A stretch of 64,000 bases of DNA from Virgibacillus halotolerans (GTDB taxonomy: Bacteria; Bacillota; Bacilli; Bacillales; Amphibacillaceae): NCBI RefSeq assembly GCF_016908515.1, contig NZ_JAFBEA010000003.1, forward strand, positions 1 through 64,000. Direction: 5' to 3'. A program made the translations under genes and the position numbers. The notes under the pieces are model-generated. The model ran no database searches, was not told the DNA's origin, and worked only from the letters and a program-made list of their open reading frames with translations. Shown here one piece after another: positions 35,517-45,261 of the stretch. Each line of letters starts with the position of its first letter. Within the stretch, counting starts at the first letter, position 1.

Positions 35517-36692
35517 TTATTCAAAAAGTGTCTTGTCTTCTACTTTATGTGTAACATACGTTAGTAAAAGTCCGAATAAAATCATTCCGGATGCAACTAA
35601 GGTGATGGTAGTAAAGCTTGCCCCTGCATGAAGTAATCCTGTCCCAAGCGTAGCTCCAATAGCGTTAGCTAAATTAAAGACTGATGCAGCAATGGTTCCG
35701 GATAAGGCGGGTGCCTCCCTTGCGCCAATAATAATCTTAGCATTTAAAATTGGTGTCGTACCAAAGGTCCCAATACCAAAAAGAAAGGCCATGATAAATG
35801 CTAGCACAGAGAATTGAATGAGCGTTGTAAACAGCGCCAGTACGATAGCAAGTCCAATTAAAACAAACATCAATCTTTCCGTTAGTTTATTTGGCACAAT
35901 CCTGCCGGAGGCGAAATTGCCAATCACTGCTCCAATCCCAAAGAAGAGAAGAGAAAAGGTAATACCTGTAACACCGAACCCAGCAAAGTACCGAAGTATG
36001 GGTTCCAGAAAGGTATAGGCAGTAAATACCCCGGAAAAACCGAATACAATGATAGCAATGATAAGCATAACGCTTTTATTTTTGAAAATCTTCAGTTCAT
36101 CTTTCAATTTAGGGACTTCTACCGGTCTTTCATTTGGCGTAACAATGATAAGTCCAATTAATGATAGTATCCCTATCCCAACAATAAACCAAAAAACATA
36201 GCGCCATTCGAAAATCCCTCCGATAAATGAACCGAATGGAACACCTAACATAACAGCGATGGTTAATCCGCCATTTACTGCAGCAATAGCTGCTGGGCGT
36301 TTATCTGGTGGAGATATATTCATGGCCATAGACATGCAAAGCCCGAAAAAAGGTGCATGCATAATTGCTGAACATAATCTAGATAAAATCATAATGTTAA
36401 AAGAGGGAGCCATTGCTGCCAATGTATTACTTAAAATAAATAACACCATCATTGCGATTAATAAAGGCTTTGGTGAAAATTTTAAAGTAACCACTCTTAA
36501 AAGAGGTCCAAAAACCGCCACACCAATTGCATATGCACTTAGTAATAATCCAGTTGTGGAGACAGGTACTTGAAAGTCATCTGCAAATTGTGTTAATAAT
36601 CCCGTCACAACATATTCCGTCATGCCAATAGCGAAAGTGGACAACATAAAAAAGGTTAAAATAGTTCGACGTGAGTGTCGTGGTTGATCCAT
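35517..36692 (-). CDS. MFS transporter, AraJ-like (DHA1 family)
   Basis: A 391-residue 12-helix major facilitator exporter. The opening FFMLSTFAIGMTEYVVTGLL and the segment DFQVPVSTTGLLLSAYAIGVAVFGPLL are typical of AraJ/YdhP/PbuE-type drug and metabolite exporters. GVPFGSFIGGIFEWRYVFW marks helix 5 (motif C region). The second half starts near ELKIFKNKSVMLIIAI. ATG 36692 lies seven bases behind AAAGGA; a 44-codon upstream extension is hydrophilic and unsupported. Substrate unknown. It is convergent with the S9 peptidase gene and divergent from glmS. Confidence 0.85.
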   Translation of the reverse strand: MDQPRHSRRTILTFFMLSTFAIGMTEYVVTGLLTQFADDFQVPVSTTGLLLSAYAIGVAVFGPLLRVVTLKFSPKPLLIAMMVLFILSNTLAAMAPSFNIMILSRLCSAIMHAPFFGLCMSMAMNISPPDKRPAAIAAVNGGLTIAVMLGVPFGSFIGGIFEWRYVFWFIVGIGILSLIGLIIVTPNERPVEVPKLKDELKIFKNKSVMLIIAIIVFGFSGVFTAYTFLEPILRYFAGFGVTGITFSLLFFGIGAVIGNFASGRIVPNKLTERLMFVLIGLAIVLALFTTLIQFSVLAFIMAFLFGIGTFGTTPILNAKIIIGAREAPALSGTIAASVFNLANAIGATLGTGLLHAGASFTTITLVASGMILFGLLLTYVTHKVEDKTLFE

Positions 36693-36950
36693 AAGAACAT
36701 CCTTTACTTCATTAATAGAATATAAAATAGCAAGGCACCATGTTAATCCATAAAGGGGAAAGTGTCTAGTACTTTGTCTCACATCGAGTTTGAATTGCCC
36801 TGCAAAATTCATGCGCAGTCCCAACTACGTTAGCGAACAGTAAAGTAAGCACCTTAAAAGTAGACACAATACGAGTCGAAGCCCATCCGCTTTCCTACAC
36901 AATTTTCTATATTCATGCATAAATTAATGAACACCACCCTTAAAAAATGA
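36693..36950. other. Spacer between MFS gene and glmS promoter
   Basis: No gene is supported. The region must hold the MFS promoter on the minus strand; I see no distinct operator. Confidence 0.4.
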
Positions 36951-36980
36951 TTGACCTATCAAGCTATTATCCGTTAAAAT
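36951..36980 (+). promoter_or_regulatory. glmS promoter
   Basis: TTGACC (36951-36956) and TAAAAT (36975-36980) are separated by 18 bases, about 80 bases before the ribozyme core, as expected for a sigma-A promoter of glmS. Confidence 0.65.
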
Positions 36981-37056
36981 ATACTGTACCCTTTTGAAAA
37001 TGAGGGGGTGGAATGCGATTCAAACATAGAAAGGAGCACAGAAGTTACAAAGTATG

Positions 37057-37240
37057 AAAAGCGCCAGGACTATTTTCGAACGGTAAAAGAAAATAGTAAA
37101 CGAGGTGGAGGTTAATCGAGTCATTCGGCGGGTTCCTCCCGATTGCATATCCCAATCGAAATGCTTTGTTCTGAAAACAATGAGGCGACTTATTGGCCAA
37201 GGAAAAGAGCAGGATGTAATACAATCACGAGAGAGGGGCA
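37057..37240 (+). ncRNA. glmS ribozyme/riboswitch
   Basis: Self-cleaving RNA that uses glucosamine-6-phosphate as cofactor and destabilises glmS mRNA. The cleavage site before GCGCCAG is at 37060/37061. The conserved core CGAGGTGGAGGTTAATCGA is at 37101-37119, followed by the TTCGGCGGG...CCTCCCG hairpin and a downstream AAGAGCAGGATGTAAT segment. These match the glmS ribozyme consensus in order and spacing. A GGGGCAG...CTGCCCC long-range pairing (37235-37290) follows before the ribosome-binding site. The 3' boundary is approximate. Confidence 0.93.
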
Positions 37241-37312
37241 GTTAAACGCCCCCTGATATAGCTTATGTAAATAGAGGTCGTTTCTGCCCCTTATCCAAGG
37301 AGGAAGAATACG

Positions 37313-39115
37313 ATGTGCGGAATTGTAGGATATATAGGACAGCATGATACGAAGGAAACTTTATTAAATGGACTGGAAAAATTAGAATATAGAGGCTATG
37401 ACTCAGCTGGAATTGCGATGTTAAATGAAGATGGTATGCATTTATTTAAAGCAAAAGGACGTATTGCAGCATTAAGAAATCGAGTAGACAATGCCGTCCA
37501 TGCAACAATGGGGATCGGCCATACCCGCTGGGCCACACATGGTGTGCCAAGCGAAGACAATGCACACCCACACCAAAGCGCGTCTGGCAGATTTACACTT
37601 GTTCATAATGGTGTTGTTGAAAATTACCAGGATTTAAAAAAGGCATATCTTCATGATGTGAATTTTGCTAGTGAAACAGACACAGAAGTCATTGTTCATC
37701 TAGTTGAGAAGCTTTTTAAAAAATATCAGGATACTGTGAAAGCATTTCGTCAAGCGGTCAGCCTGTTGAAAGGTTCCTATGCTATTGGAATGATTGATTC
37801 TGAAAATCCTGATACGCTATATGTAGCTAAAAATAAAAGTCCGTTATTAGTTGGTTTAGGGAATGACTTTAATGTCATTGCAAGTGATGCAATGGCTACA
37901 TTAGATGTGACAGATCAGTACTTGGAAATTTTCGATCAGGAAATCGTTCTGCTCAATCGAAACTTTGTTGACATCCAAAATCTTGATGGCACAGCGGTTG
38001 AGCGTTCGGCATACACCGCACAAATGGATGCAAGTGATATAGAAAAAGGAACGTATCCACACTTTATGTTAAAGGAAATCGATGAGCAGCCATTTGTGAT
38101 GCGCAGAATTATTCAGGAATACAAAAATGCAAACAATGAACTGAAGCTTGATATGAATATACGCAAGGCAATGAAAGCGACTGACCGTATTTACATCATC
38201 GCCTGTGGAACAAGTTATCATGCAGGATTGGTTGGAAAGCAGTTTATTGAAAAACTAGCAAATATCCCAGTTGAAGTTCATGTCGCAAGTGAATTTTCAT
38301 ACAACATGCCATTGTTATCGGAGAAGCCATTATTTGTGTTTCTCTCACAAAGTGGAGAAACAGCCGATAGCAGATCCGTATTAGTAAATATAAAGAAAAA
38401 AGGATACCCGGCATTAACCGTTACAAATGTGCCAGGATCCACCCTTTCTCGTGAAGCAGACCACACATTACATCTTTATGCAGGACCTGAAATTGCTGTA
38501 GCATCTACCAAAGCATACACTGCACAGATTGCTGTACTTGCAATCCTTGCTGTAGATACTGCACAAGCAAAAGGTTTTGAACTGGACTTTGATCCATTAC
38601 AAGAGTTAGCGATCGTCGCAAATGCAATGGAGGTCCTTACAGATCAAAAAGAAGCAATTGAAGCTTTAGCAAGTGACTATTTAGCGACGACACGCAATGC
38701 CTTTTTCATCGGACGTGGCGCAGACTACTATGTTTGTTTAGAAGGTGCATTAAAGTTAAAAGAGATTTCCTATATCCAAGCTGAAGGTTTTGCAGGTGGA
38801 GAGTTAAAGCATGGTACGATTGCTTTAATTGAAGAAGGGACACCGGTTATCGCCCTTGCAACACAAGCAAATGTCAATTATGCCATTCGCAGTAATGTAC
38901 AGGAAGTAGCGGCACGTGGCGCAAATACGATGATTTTTAGTTCTAAGGGATTGGAACTGGATACCGATGCATTTGTCTTACCACATGTGCACGAACTGCT
39001 GGCGCCTTTGGTAAGTGTTGTACCATTACAGATATTAGCGTATTATGCAGCACTTGATCGTGGATGTGACGTTGATAAGCCGAGGAACTTAGCGAAAAGT
39101 GTGACGGTGGAGTAA
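37313..39115 (+). CDS. glmS: Glutamine-fructose-6-phosphate aminotransferase (isomerising)
   Basis: Makes glucosamine-6-phosphate, the entry to cell-wall amino sugars. The 600-residue protein begins MCGIVGYIG with catalytic Cys2. The glutaminase domain has [11 protein letters not shown] and HNGVVENY. Two SIS domains follow, with [24 protein letters not shown] and TKAYTAQ, then [17 protein letters not shown]. The C-terminus is [13 protein letters not shown], the conserved end whose coding DNA is recognised by TnsD in Tn7 transposition. AAGGAGG lies before the ATG. It is controlled by the upstream ribozyme. Confidence 0.98.
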   Translation: MCGIVGYIGQHDTKETLLNGLEKLEYRGYDSAGIAMLNEDGMHLFKAKGRIAALRNRVDNAVHATMGIGHTRWATHGVPSEDNAHPHQSASGRFTLVHNGVVENYQDLKKAYLHDVNFASETDTEVIVHLVEKLFKKYQDTVKAFRQAVSLLKGSYAIGMIDSENPDTLYVAKNKSPLLVGLGNDFNVIASDAMATLDVTDQYLEIFDQEIVLLNRNFVDIQNLDGTAVERSAYTAQMDASDIEKGTYPHFMLKEIDEQPFVMRRIIQEYKNANNELKLDMNIRKAMKATDRIYIIACGTSYHAGLVGKQFIEKLANIPVEVHVASEFSYNMPLLSEKPLFVFLSQSGETADSRSVLVNIKKKGYPALTVTNVPGSTLSREADHTLHLYAGPEIAVASTKAYTAQIAVLAILAVDTAQAKGFELDFDPLQELAIVANAMEVLTDQKEAIEALASDYLATTRNAFFIGRGADYYVCLEGALKLKEISYIQAEGFAGGELKHGTIALIEEGTPVIALATQANVNYAIRSNVQEVAARGANTMIFSSKGLELDTDAFVLPHVHELLAPLVSVVPLQILAYYAALDRGCDVDKPRNLAKSVTVE

Positions 39116-39140
39116 GTGAAAGCTTACCCCAATCCTTTTG

Positions 39141-39169
39141 TGTAGATTTGAAATAAAGTTGCGAAGCTT
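39141..39169 (+). mobile_element. Tn7-like right-end motif at the glmS attachment site
   Basis: TGTAGATTTGAAATAAAGTTG begins 25 bases after the last base of glmS, the position at which Tn7 inserts. Tn7 ends also start with TGT and contain AATAAAGT repeats bound by TnsB. Its mirror image closes the array at 58944-58972. The target duplication, if any, is not preserved (TTTTG precedes the end here). Confidence 0.7.
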
Positions 39170-39207
39170 CACCCCTTTGTTTATGATAATTCAAAGGGGT
39201 GTTTTTT
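39170..39207 (+). terminator. Hairpin between transposon end and tnsA remnant 1
   Basis: CACCCCTTTG and CAAAGGGGTG form a 10-bp stem followed by six T residues. It can end glmS transcription. Closely related hairpins precede tnsA remnant 2 (58979-59015) and the end at 61198-61232, so it belongs to the element family. Confidence 0.85.
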
Positions 39208-39532
39208 ATGTCGAAAAGTAAAGAACATCTAAAATTGATAAGTGGATTAAAGAAGGTAGAGGTTAGGTATTGGTGCAGATTATAAACCATGGCTAAAAAT
39301 TCAAGATGTATCTTCATTGGGTCGCTCAACTCGTTTGAAGGGAATTAAAACAAACAGACAGCATGAGTTTTTATCAGATTTGGAACGAAACTATTTTTAC
39401 TTGACTGAACATTCAGTGTTGGTTGTTGATATTCGAGAGCAATTCCCTTTACTACCGTCGGAAGAAACAATAGTTATTGCAGATGAATTAGGCATTAAAC
39501 GTCCTAGAACCCACGCTGGTGTAAAGTGGTAA
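39208..39532 (+). pseudogene. tnsA-like transposon endonuclease remnant 1
   Basis: A decayed gene for TnsA, the endonuclease that cuts the 5' ends of Tn7-like elements. Reading across at least two frameshifts gives IDKWIKEGRG, LGIGADYKPWLKIQDVSSLGR and RLKGIKTNRQHEFLSDLERNYF, then VVDIREQFPLLPSEETIVIADELGIKRP. These match the N-terminal TnsA catalytic domain with its REQFPL motif. The frame then ends at KW-stop, without the C-terminal TnsC-interacting domain. No tnsB, tnsC or tnsD follows. Placement next to the end and glmS is the normal position of tnsA. Confidence 0.82.
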
Positions 39533-39786
39533 TCAGAACCCTTAGTCATTGGCAAGCCACTCAAATATTTTCGTTGACTTATAAATTTAAGTTTTATGCA
39601 ATACAAGTGAAAGAACATACAAGTAAAAATAAATTCGTAAAAATAAATTTTTAAAATTTGCATTACAGTCATTGACAAATAGTATAACTTAGGGTAATTT
39701 AATATAAAAGGACAGATATTGGATCCAATTATCCAATTATCCAATGATACAATTATTTGTGCTTTTGTCGAAGGGGGGGGTCCTTT

Positions 39787-40950
39787 TTGTTACCACTTGA
39801 AGATATTACCGTTGTGTCGCTGGAACAGGCCGTAGCTGCTCCGTTTGCAACCAGGCAACTTGCAGATCTTGGTGCTCGGGTGATTAAGGTTGAAAGGCCC
39901 GAAGTCGGGGATTTTGCAAGAAATTACGATACTACGGTTAATGGGATGTCTAGCCATTTTGTTTGGTTGAATCGTTCCAAGGAATCGTTAGCCTTAGATT
40001 TGAAACAAGAAGAGTCAAAGAAAGTGTTGGAATCCCTGCTTTCCAATGCTGATGTCTTTATTCAAAATTTAGCTCCGGGGGCTGTGAATCGTTTAGGATT
40101 TAGTCCTGAGATTTTAAAAGAAAAATTTCCCCATTTAATCATTTGCAGTATTTCCGGTTACGGATCGTATGGTCCTTATCGGGATAAAAAGGCCTATGAT
40201 TTGCTTGTCCAATGCGAAGCAGGGCTGGTTTCCATAACAGGAACAGAAGAACAGCCATCCAAAGCAGGTATTTCAATTGGAGATATTGCCGCGGGAATGT
40301 ACACGTATTCTGGTATATTAACAGCGCTCATTGCCCGCAGTAAAACTGGTGAAGGCACAGTTCTTGAAGTATCCATGCTGGAGGCTTTAGGTGAATGGAT
40401 GGGGTACCCGGTTTACTACTCGTATTCAGGTGAAGAGCCGAAACGTACAGGTGCAAGTCATGCCACCATATATCCTTACGGGCCCTTTGAAGCGGGTGAT
40501 AATAAGCTGGTATTCTTGGGAATTCAAAACGATCGCGAATGGAAGCGCTTTTGTGAAACAGTACTAGATTACCCTAAACTTGCATCAGAACCGAAATTTG
40601 ATTCTAACTCTAAGCGTGTCAACAGCAAGTCGTCGTTGGAATCGGAAATTCTATCTGTATTTCAGACACTTACAGCCGATGAAATCATTGATCGGTTAGA
40701 GCAAGCACAAATCGCAAATGCACATATGAATACGATTCAGGAGTTTGTTAATCATCCTCAGCTTCAGGTGCGTAATCGTTGGAAGGAAGTTAATTCGCCG
40801 GTTGGACTGATTAAAACATTGATCCCTCCTGTGACATTTGATGACATTGAGCATGTGATGGGCGACATTCCAAAAATTGGGGAACATAATAGGTCCATCT
40901 TAAAAGAATTAGGTGTTAAGTTGACGAACTTTTCTCAGTTAGACTCTTGA
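39787..40950 (+). CDS. CoA-transferase family III (CaiB/BaiF-type)
   Basis: A 387-residue family III CoA-transferase, moving CoA between carboxylic acids. It opens LEDITVVSLEQAVAAPFATRQLADLGARVIKVERPEVGDFARNYD, a family signature. GYGSYGPYRDKKAYDLLVQCEAGL carries the region with the catalytic aspartate, and GDIAAGMYTYSGILTALIAR follows. TTG 39787 is chosen from the GGGGGG-rich ribosome-binding site and the family start. It is first in a row with a CitE-like lyase and a GntR regulator, which suggests CoA activation and cleavage of a dicarboxylic or hydroxy acid such as citramalate, malate or itaconate (inference). Confidence 0.9.
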   Translation: MLPLEDITVVSLEQAVAAPFATRQLADLGARVIKVERPEVGDFARNYDTTVNGMSSHFVWLNRSKESLALDLKQEESKKVLESLLSNADVFIQNLAPGAVNRLGFSPEILKEKFPHLIICSISGYGSYGPYRDKKAYDLLVQCEAGLVSITGTEEQPSKAGISIGDIAAGMYTYSGILTALIARSKTGEGTVLEVSMLEALGEWMGYPVYYSYSGEEPKRTGASHATIYPYGPFEAGDNKLVFLGIQNDREWKRFCETVLDYPKLASEPKFDSNSKRVNSKSSLESEILSVFQTLTADEIIDRLEQAQIANAHMNTIQEFVNHPQLQVRNRWKEVNSPVGLIKTLIPPVTFDDIEHVMGDIPKIGEHNRSILKELGVKLTNFSQLDS

Positions 40951-40984
40951 GAAGTCGGCACTTGCAGGGAGGTAAATATAGTTA

Positions 40985-41848
40985 ATGCGCTCATGGTTAT
41001 TTGTACCCGGATCCAATAAAAGGGCCCTAGAAAGGTCGCTGACATTAGAAGCTGATATGATAATTTATGATTTAGAGGATGCTATATCTATTAATGAAAA
41101 ACAAAAGGCTAGAACTCTCGTAAAAGACATCTTGGAAAGAAGCAAGAAAGTGAATTACGTTAGAATCAATAGATTAAGTACTTTGGCTTATGAGGATGTA
41201 GAAGAGATTGTTCAGAAGGGAATCGCAGGTGTTGTCTTGCCAAAGGCGGAAACAAGGGAAGATATTCTAGTCCTTGATCACCAACTTTCTCATTGGGAAC
41301 AAAAAAGACATATTCCAGCAGGCTCTGTTCGTATAGTCCCCCTGATTGAATCGGCACTCGGACTTTACCATTCAGTAGAAATTGCCCAAGCCAGCCCCCG
41401 AGTGAATCAATTAATGTTTGGGGCAGTAGATTTTACCTTGGATATCAATACACAGATGAGTGAGTCAGGTGAGGAGATAATTTATGCCCGCTCCCAGTTG
41501 GTTATTGCATCACGCGTAGCTGGCATAGAGGCTCCGATTGATACGGTTTATACCGATATTCACAATAGTGAAGGGTTGCTTGCCGATACCCAATTGGCAA
41601 AACAATTAGGATTTCAGGGAAAACTCATTATTCATCCAGGACAGATTTCAGATGTTAACCGCGTATTTACGCCTGATGAGAAAGAGATAGAGGAAGCACA
41701 GGGAATTTTGAATGCAAATGAACAAGCAGAAAGAGACGGATTGGGAGCATTCCAATTGAACGGAAAAATGATTGATTTTCCAGTCGTGGAAAGAGCCAGA
41801 AAAATAATAAAGAAATACAATAAATTCGTTATTGAACATAACACATGA
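40985..41848 (+). CDS. HpcH/HpaI-family lyase (CitE-like citramalyl/malyl-CoA lyase)
   Basis: A 287-residue TIM-barrel lyase of the CitE/malyl-CoA lyase group. RSWLFVPGSNKRALERSLTLEADMIIYDLEDAI is the classic N-terminus with the magnesium-binding acid. VNYVRINRL holds the substrate arginine, GVVLPKAE the barrel lysine, IVPLIESALGLYHS the second metal Glu, and LMFGAVDFTLDIN a third acid. A C-terminal KLIIHPGQISDVNRVFTP matches the lid. It lies 34 bases after the CoA-transferase, so the pair likely activates and cleaves one substrate. Confidence 0.88.
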   Translation: MRSWLFVPGSNKRALERSLTLEADMIIYDLEDAISINEKQKARTLVKDILERSKKVNYVRINRLSTLAYEDVEEIVQKGIAGVVLPKAETREDILVLDHQLSHWEQKRHIPAGSVRIVPLIESALGLYHSVEIAQASPRVNQLMFGAVDFTLDINTQMSESGEEIIYARSQLVIASRVAGIEAPIDTVYTDIHNSEGLLADTQLAKQLGFQGKLIIHPGQISDVNRVFTPDEKEIEEAQGILNANEQAERDGLGAFQLNGKMIDFPVVERARKIIKKYNKFVIEHNT

Positions 41849-41969
41849 CGTCATCGATCTTAATGCGGAGCTAGCGATTATGATACCCCTAATATGAGTT
41901 GGCTCGACATTTTCCGAGATGCAATTTATAATGATTTTAAGAATAGGCAATTGGAAAGGAAAAGAGACG

Positions 41970-42656
41970 ATGACGAATAACAGACTTGATTTACATTTAG
42001 ATACAAGTAATGTCTACAGTCTTTCGGACAGGGTTTGTCAAGCTCTGCGCGAAGCAATTTTAAAAGGAACTTTTAAACCCGGGGAAAGATTAGTACAAGA
42101 AGAAATTGCAAATTCACTCGGTGTTAGCAGAATGCCTATTAGAGAGGCATTTCGAAAATTAGAGGCGGAAGAATTGGTTCATATGGAACCCAATCGTGGA
42201 GCTGTTGTGAAACCGCTCTTGGTGGAAGATATTGAGGAAATCTATCTCCTACGATCTGTGCTTGAAAAAATGGCAGTTGCAGAGAGTCTAAAAAAGATTC
42301 AAAGACAGGATATAATTGAGCTGGAAAGCTTAGTTACAATCATGGACCAGGCAGATGATGTTGAGCATTTTGTGAAAACAAATATTGAATTTCATCGTTT
42401 GCTTATGAAGCATTGCACAAAAAGAAGATTACTATCTTTTATCGAAACACTTTGGAACGGATTTCCACAGCATACTCCACACTTGCTTGACGAACAGGAA
42501 GAAATGTCGAACGAGGAGCACCATGAGATGCTTGCTGCAGTAAAGGAAAATGACGCAGATAAGGTTGCGGAAATCGTATCACATCATATCAAGAGGACCG
42601 GGGATGCGCTTGTTGAATATATAAAAAGTAATGCGAGCGAAGAAAAAAGGATTTAA
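41970..42656 (+). CDS. GntR-family regulator, FCD (FadR) subfamily
   Basis: A 228-residue repressor. The N-terminal winged helix reads VCQALREAILKGTFKPGERLVQEEIANSLGVSRMPIREAFRKLEAEELVHMEPNRGAVV. The C-terminal FCD helical domain shows metal-ligand type residues in EIYLLRSVLEK, NIEFHRLLMKHC and HHEMLAAVKENDADKVAEIVSHHI. ATG 41970 follows GGAAAGGAAAAGAG and fits family length. It probably controls the neighbouring CoA-transferase/lyase genes and perhaps the dehydrogenase operon. No clear TNGTNNNACNA operator was identified. Confidence 0.9.
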   Translation: MTNNRLDLHLDTSNVYSLSDRVCQALREAILKGTFKPGERLVQEEIANSLGVSRMPIREAFRKLEAEELVHMEPNRGAVVKPLLVEDIEEIYLLRSVLEKMAVAESLKKIQRQDIIELESLVTIMDQADDVEHFVKTNIEFHRLLMKHCTKRRLLSFIETLWNGFPQHTPHLLDEQEEMSNEEHHEMLAAVKENDADKVAEIVSHHIKRTGDALVEYIKSNASEEKRI

Positions 42657-42848
42657 GTCTTACGATATATAATAATCTATCATTTTTTCAGAGGGAAAGC
42701 TTGTATTGTTATCTATGTTAAAATTCGGGATCCAAATATCCAAAATTATAAAAAGATAGGCAGGTAAATCAAACTACTTAGCAAGCGCCTTGCTAGAAAA
42801 TAAACTTACACAACTAAAATTGATTCAAATAGGAGGAATAAAAAATAG

Positions 42849-42974
42849 GTAACAGATATTCAAGCCAAATTATTGCCACAGGATAAGTTGGAGTACATCA
42901 AAAAAATGAAACCAGGTTATGGAAAGGTAGCCATGATCGGGGATGGTGTAAATGATGCTCCAGTTTTAAAATAG
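42849..42974 (+). pseudogene. Fragment of a heavy-metal P-type ATPase
   Basis: A 41-residue reading [20 protein letters not shown] and [15 protein letters not shown] matches the P-domain hinge (GDGxNDAP) of CadA/CopA/ZosA-type ATPases. Everything before and after is missing. It is debris within the glmS island. Confidence 0.82.
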
Positions 42975-43009
42975 GGAGGAGAGTATGTATGATCCAAACG
43001 GAAAATCTC

Positions 43010-43999
43010 CTATACAGGTTCTTTCATTGGAGGAGAAGAGGTTATGCACATTGATCGTGATTTAGAAGTGTTTAATCCATATAATCAGGAGGTGATTGAC
43101 AAGATATCTTGTGCAATGGTTGATGACGTTGAAAAAGCAGTTCAGCAGGCTGATGAAGTTTTTCAACGTACTATGAAGAAAATGCCGGCTTTATGGAGCA
43201 CTCAATATTTTAATGGGACCGGGACAAGAGTTGGTAGAACCTCTCGTAACCCATTCCAAAGTTAAAAAAGTAACCTTTACAGGAAATGGCTCCTCGTAAG
43301 AAAGTAACGCTTGAACTAGGTTCAAATGCACCGAACATTATTTTTTCAGATGCAAATATCGAAGAGGCAGTGCGAGCAATCGCGATGGGTGGCTATACAT
43401 TTGCCGGACAAGCCTGTGTGTCTGCGCAACGGGTTTATGTACAGGAAAACGTATATGATACTTTTGTTGAAAAACTCGTAAACGAATTAAGGAAATTAAA
43501 GACTGGAAATCCAATTGATGAAACAACTACCTTTGGTCCAATGATAACGGAAGAAGCAGCAATACGGGCAGAATCCTGGATTAAAGAAGCAGTCGGGCAA
43601 GGAGCTAAAATTGTAACGGGAGGAAATCGGCAAGGAACATTACTAGAGCCCACCGTCATCACGAATGCGACGGCTGATATGAAAGTCGTATGCGCAGAAG
43701 TATTTGCTCCGATAGTAACAATCCTTCCATTTCAAACAGAAGAAGAAGTAATAGATAATGCTAATGATACGGATTTTGGTCTACATGCAACTGTATTCAC
43801 AAAGGATATTAATCGTGCGCTTAGAGTAGCTGATGCAATTGATACTGGAGGGGTTTGGATTAATGAGGTGTCTGTTCGGCGTTATGACCATATTCCATAC
43901 GGTGGTGTAAAGGATAGTGGGTTTGGTAAAGAAGGAGTCAAGTATGCGATCGACGATATGACTGCAATTAAATTTATTGGAATCAAACTTCAGAATTAA
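43010..43999 (+). pseudogene. Aldehyde dehydrogenase pseudogene (internal deletion)
   Basis: The N-terminal part (GSFIGGEEVMHIDRDLEVFNP then DVEKAVQQADEVF) and the C-terminal part (VTLELGSNAPNIIFSDAN, GQACVSAQRVYV with the catalytic Cys, EVFAPIVTILPF, GFGKEGVKYAIDDMT) of one ALDH are present. About 190 residues of the NAD-binding middle are missing, and a PLVTHSKVKKVTFTGN scrap lies in another frame. Frameshifts at both joints rule out a working enzyme. Confidence 0.88.
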
Positions 44000-44262
44000 T
44001 AAGTAAATAAAAAAAATATCATATCTTTAACTTATAAATTAATTTAAAACATGTTCAGCTTCTATTACGTTAAACATATCCATTACCACCCTATATAACC
44101 TTTTTCTTAGTAATGAAAGCGCATTAAATAGGTGGATACAAAAAATTGAAAGAACATCAGGTTCTGCAAAGCCCAAAAGTTATGGAACTTAGTAGAATAG
44201 TATTTTTATGGTTAGTAGAAAACAAGATGAACATTGTTCGAGAAAATAAGGAGGTTTTATAA
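44000..44262. other. Spacer before the dehydrogenase operon
   Basis: AT-rich DNA holding no gene that I can support. It ends in AAGGAGG (44249-44255) for the E1-alpha gene; the operon promoter should lie here. Confidence 0.4.
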
Positions 44263-45246
44263 GTGGTTAATAATATTCAAGAGAGATTGTACACAGATCA
44301 ACAATTGAAGAAAATGTTAGCTGATATGCTGTTGATTAGAAAGTTTGAAGAAGCTGTCGAAAAGCTATATCAAGAAGGGAAAATTCCTGGAACAATGCAT
44401 TTATGTATCGGGCAGGAAGCGACGGCGGTAGGTGCGTGTGCTGCGCTTACAAATGAGGATAAGATTACGAGTACTCATCGCGGGCATGGTCATAGTATTG
44501 CAAAGGGAACGGAAATAAAGCCGATGATGGCTGAAATATTAGGTAAAGCAACAGGTTATTGTAAAGGGAAAGGCGGTTCCATGCACATTGCTGATTTAAA
44601 TGTCGGTAACCTAGGGGCAAACGCAATTGTAGCTGCAGGTCTTTCAATCGGACCGGGTGCTGCACTTGCTTCTAAAATGAAAAATGAAGGGTATGTTGTT
44701 TTATGTTTCTTTGGTGATGGTGCAACAAATGAAGGTGCTTTTCATGAAGCTTTAAATCTAGCCTCCGTTTGGGATTTACCAGTCATATTTTTCTGCGAAA
44801 ATAACTTATATGGTATGTCCGGCTCTATCAAAGAAATGATTAATGTTGAACATATCTCCGAACGGGCAAAAGCTTATGGTATTCCAGGCATAACGATAAA
44901 TGGTAATGACGTAATGGAAGTTGCTAGATTTACTCAAGAAGCAGTTGATCGTGCACGAAACGGAAAAGGACCTACTTTAATTGAAGCTGAAACATATAGA
45001 TGGCGCGGTCACTCAAGAAGTGATGCTAGAAAATATCGTTCAAGAGAAGAAGAAAAAGAGTGGAGAAAAAGTCGTGATCCCATTGCAAGTTTTAAAGAAA
45101 AATTATTAGAAGAAAATGTTCTCACGGAAGACGCATTTTTGGAACTAGAAAAGCGTATTGATGCGGAAATCATAGGAGCAGTTAAGTTTGCAGAAGAGAG
45201 TCCTGAACCTAGTTTAGATATATTAGAAACAGATATTTACGCTTAA
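44263..45246 (+). CDS. acoA: Acetoin/2-oxoacid dehydrogenase E1 component, alpha subunit
   Basis: Thiamine-diphosphate subunit of a multienzyme dehydrogenase. The 327 residues show RKFEEAVEKLYQEGKIPGTMHLCIGQEATAVG, HRGHGHSIAKG and GKGGSMHIADLNVGNLGANAIV. The TPP-binding motif GDGATNEGAFHEALNLASVWDLPVIFFCENN is intact, with the phosphorylation-loop region YRWRGHSRSDARKYR. The short length and the Gly-Ala-Asn after the GSMHI loop favour acetoin dehydrogenase (AcoA) over PdhA, but substrate is inferred. GTG start behind AAGGAGG. First of four tightly packed genes. Confidence 0.85.
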   Translation: MVNNIQERLYTDQQLKKMLADMLLIRKFEEAVEKLYQEGKIPGTMHLCIGQEATAVGACAALTNEDKITSTHRGHGHSIAKGTEIKPMMAEILGKATGYCKGKGGSMHIADLNVGNLGANAIVAAGLSIGPGAALASKMKNEGYVVLCFFGDGATNEGAFHEALNLASVWDLPVIFFCENNLYGMSGSIKEMINVEHISERAKAYGIPGITINGNDVMEVARFTQEAVDRARNGKGPTLIEAETYRWRGHSRSDARKYRSREEEKEWRKSRDPIASFKEKLLEENVLTEDAFLELEKRIDAEIIGAVKFAEESPEPSLDILETDIYA

Positions 45247-45261
45247 TGAGGAGGGAAAGTA

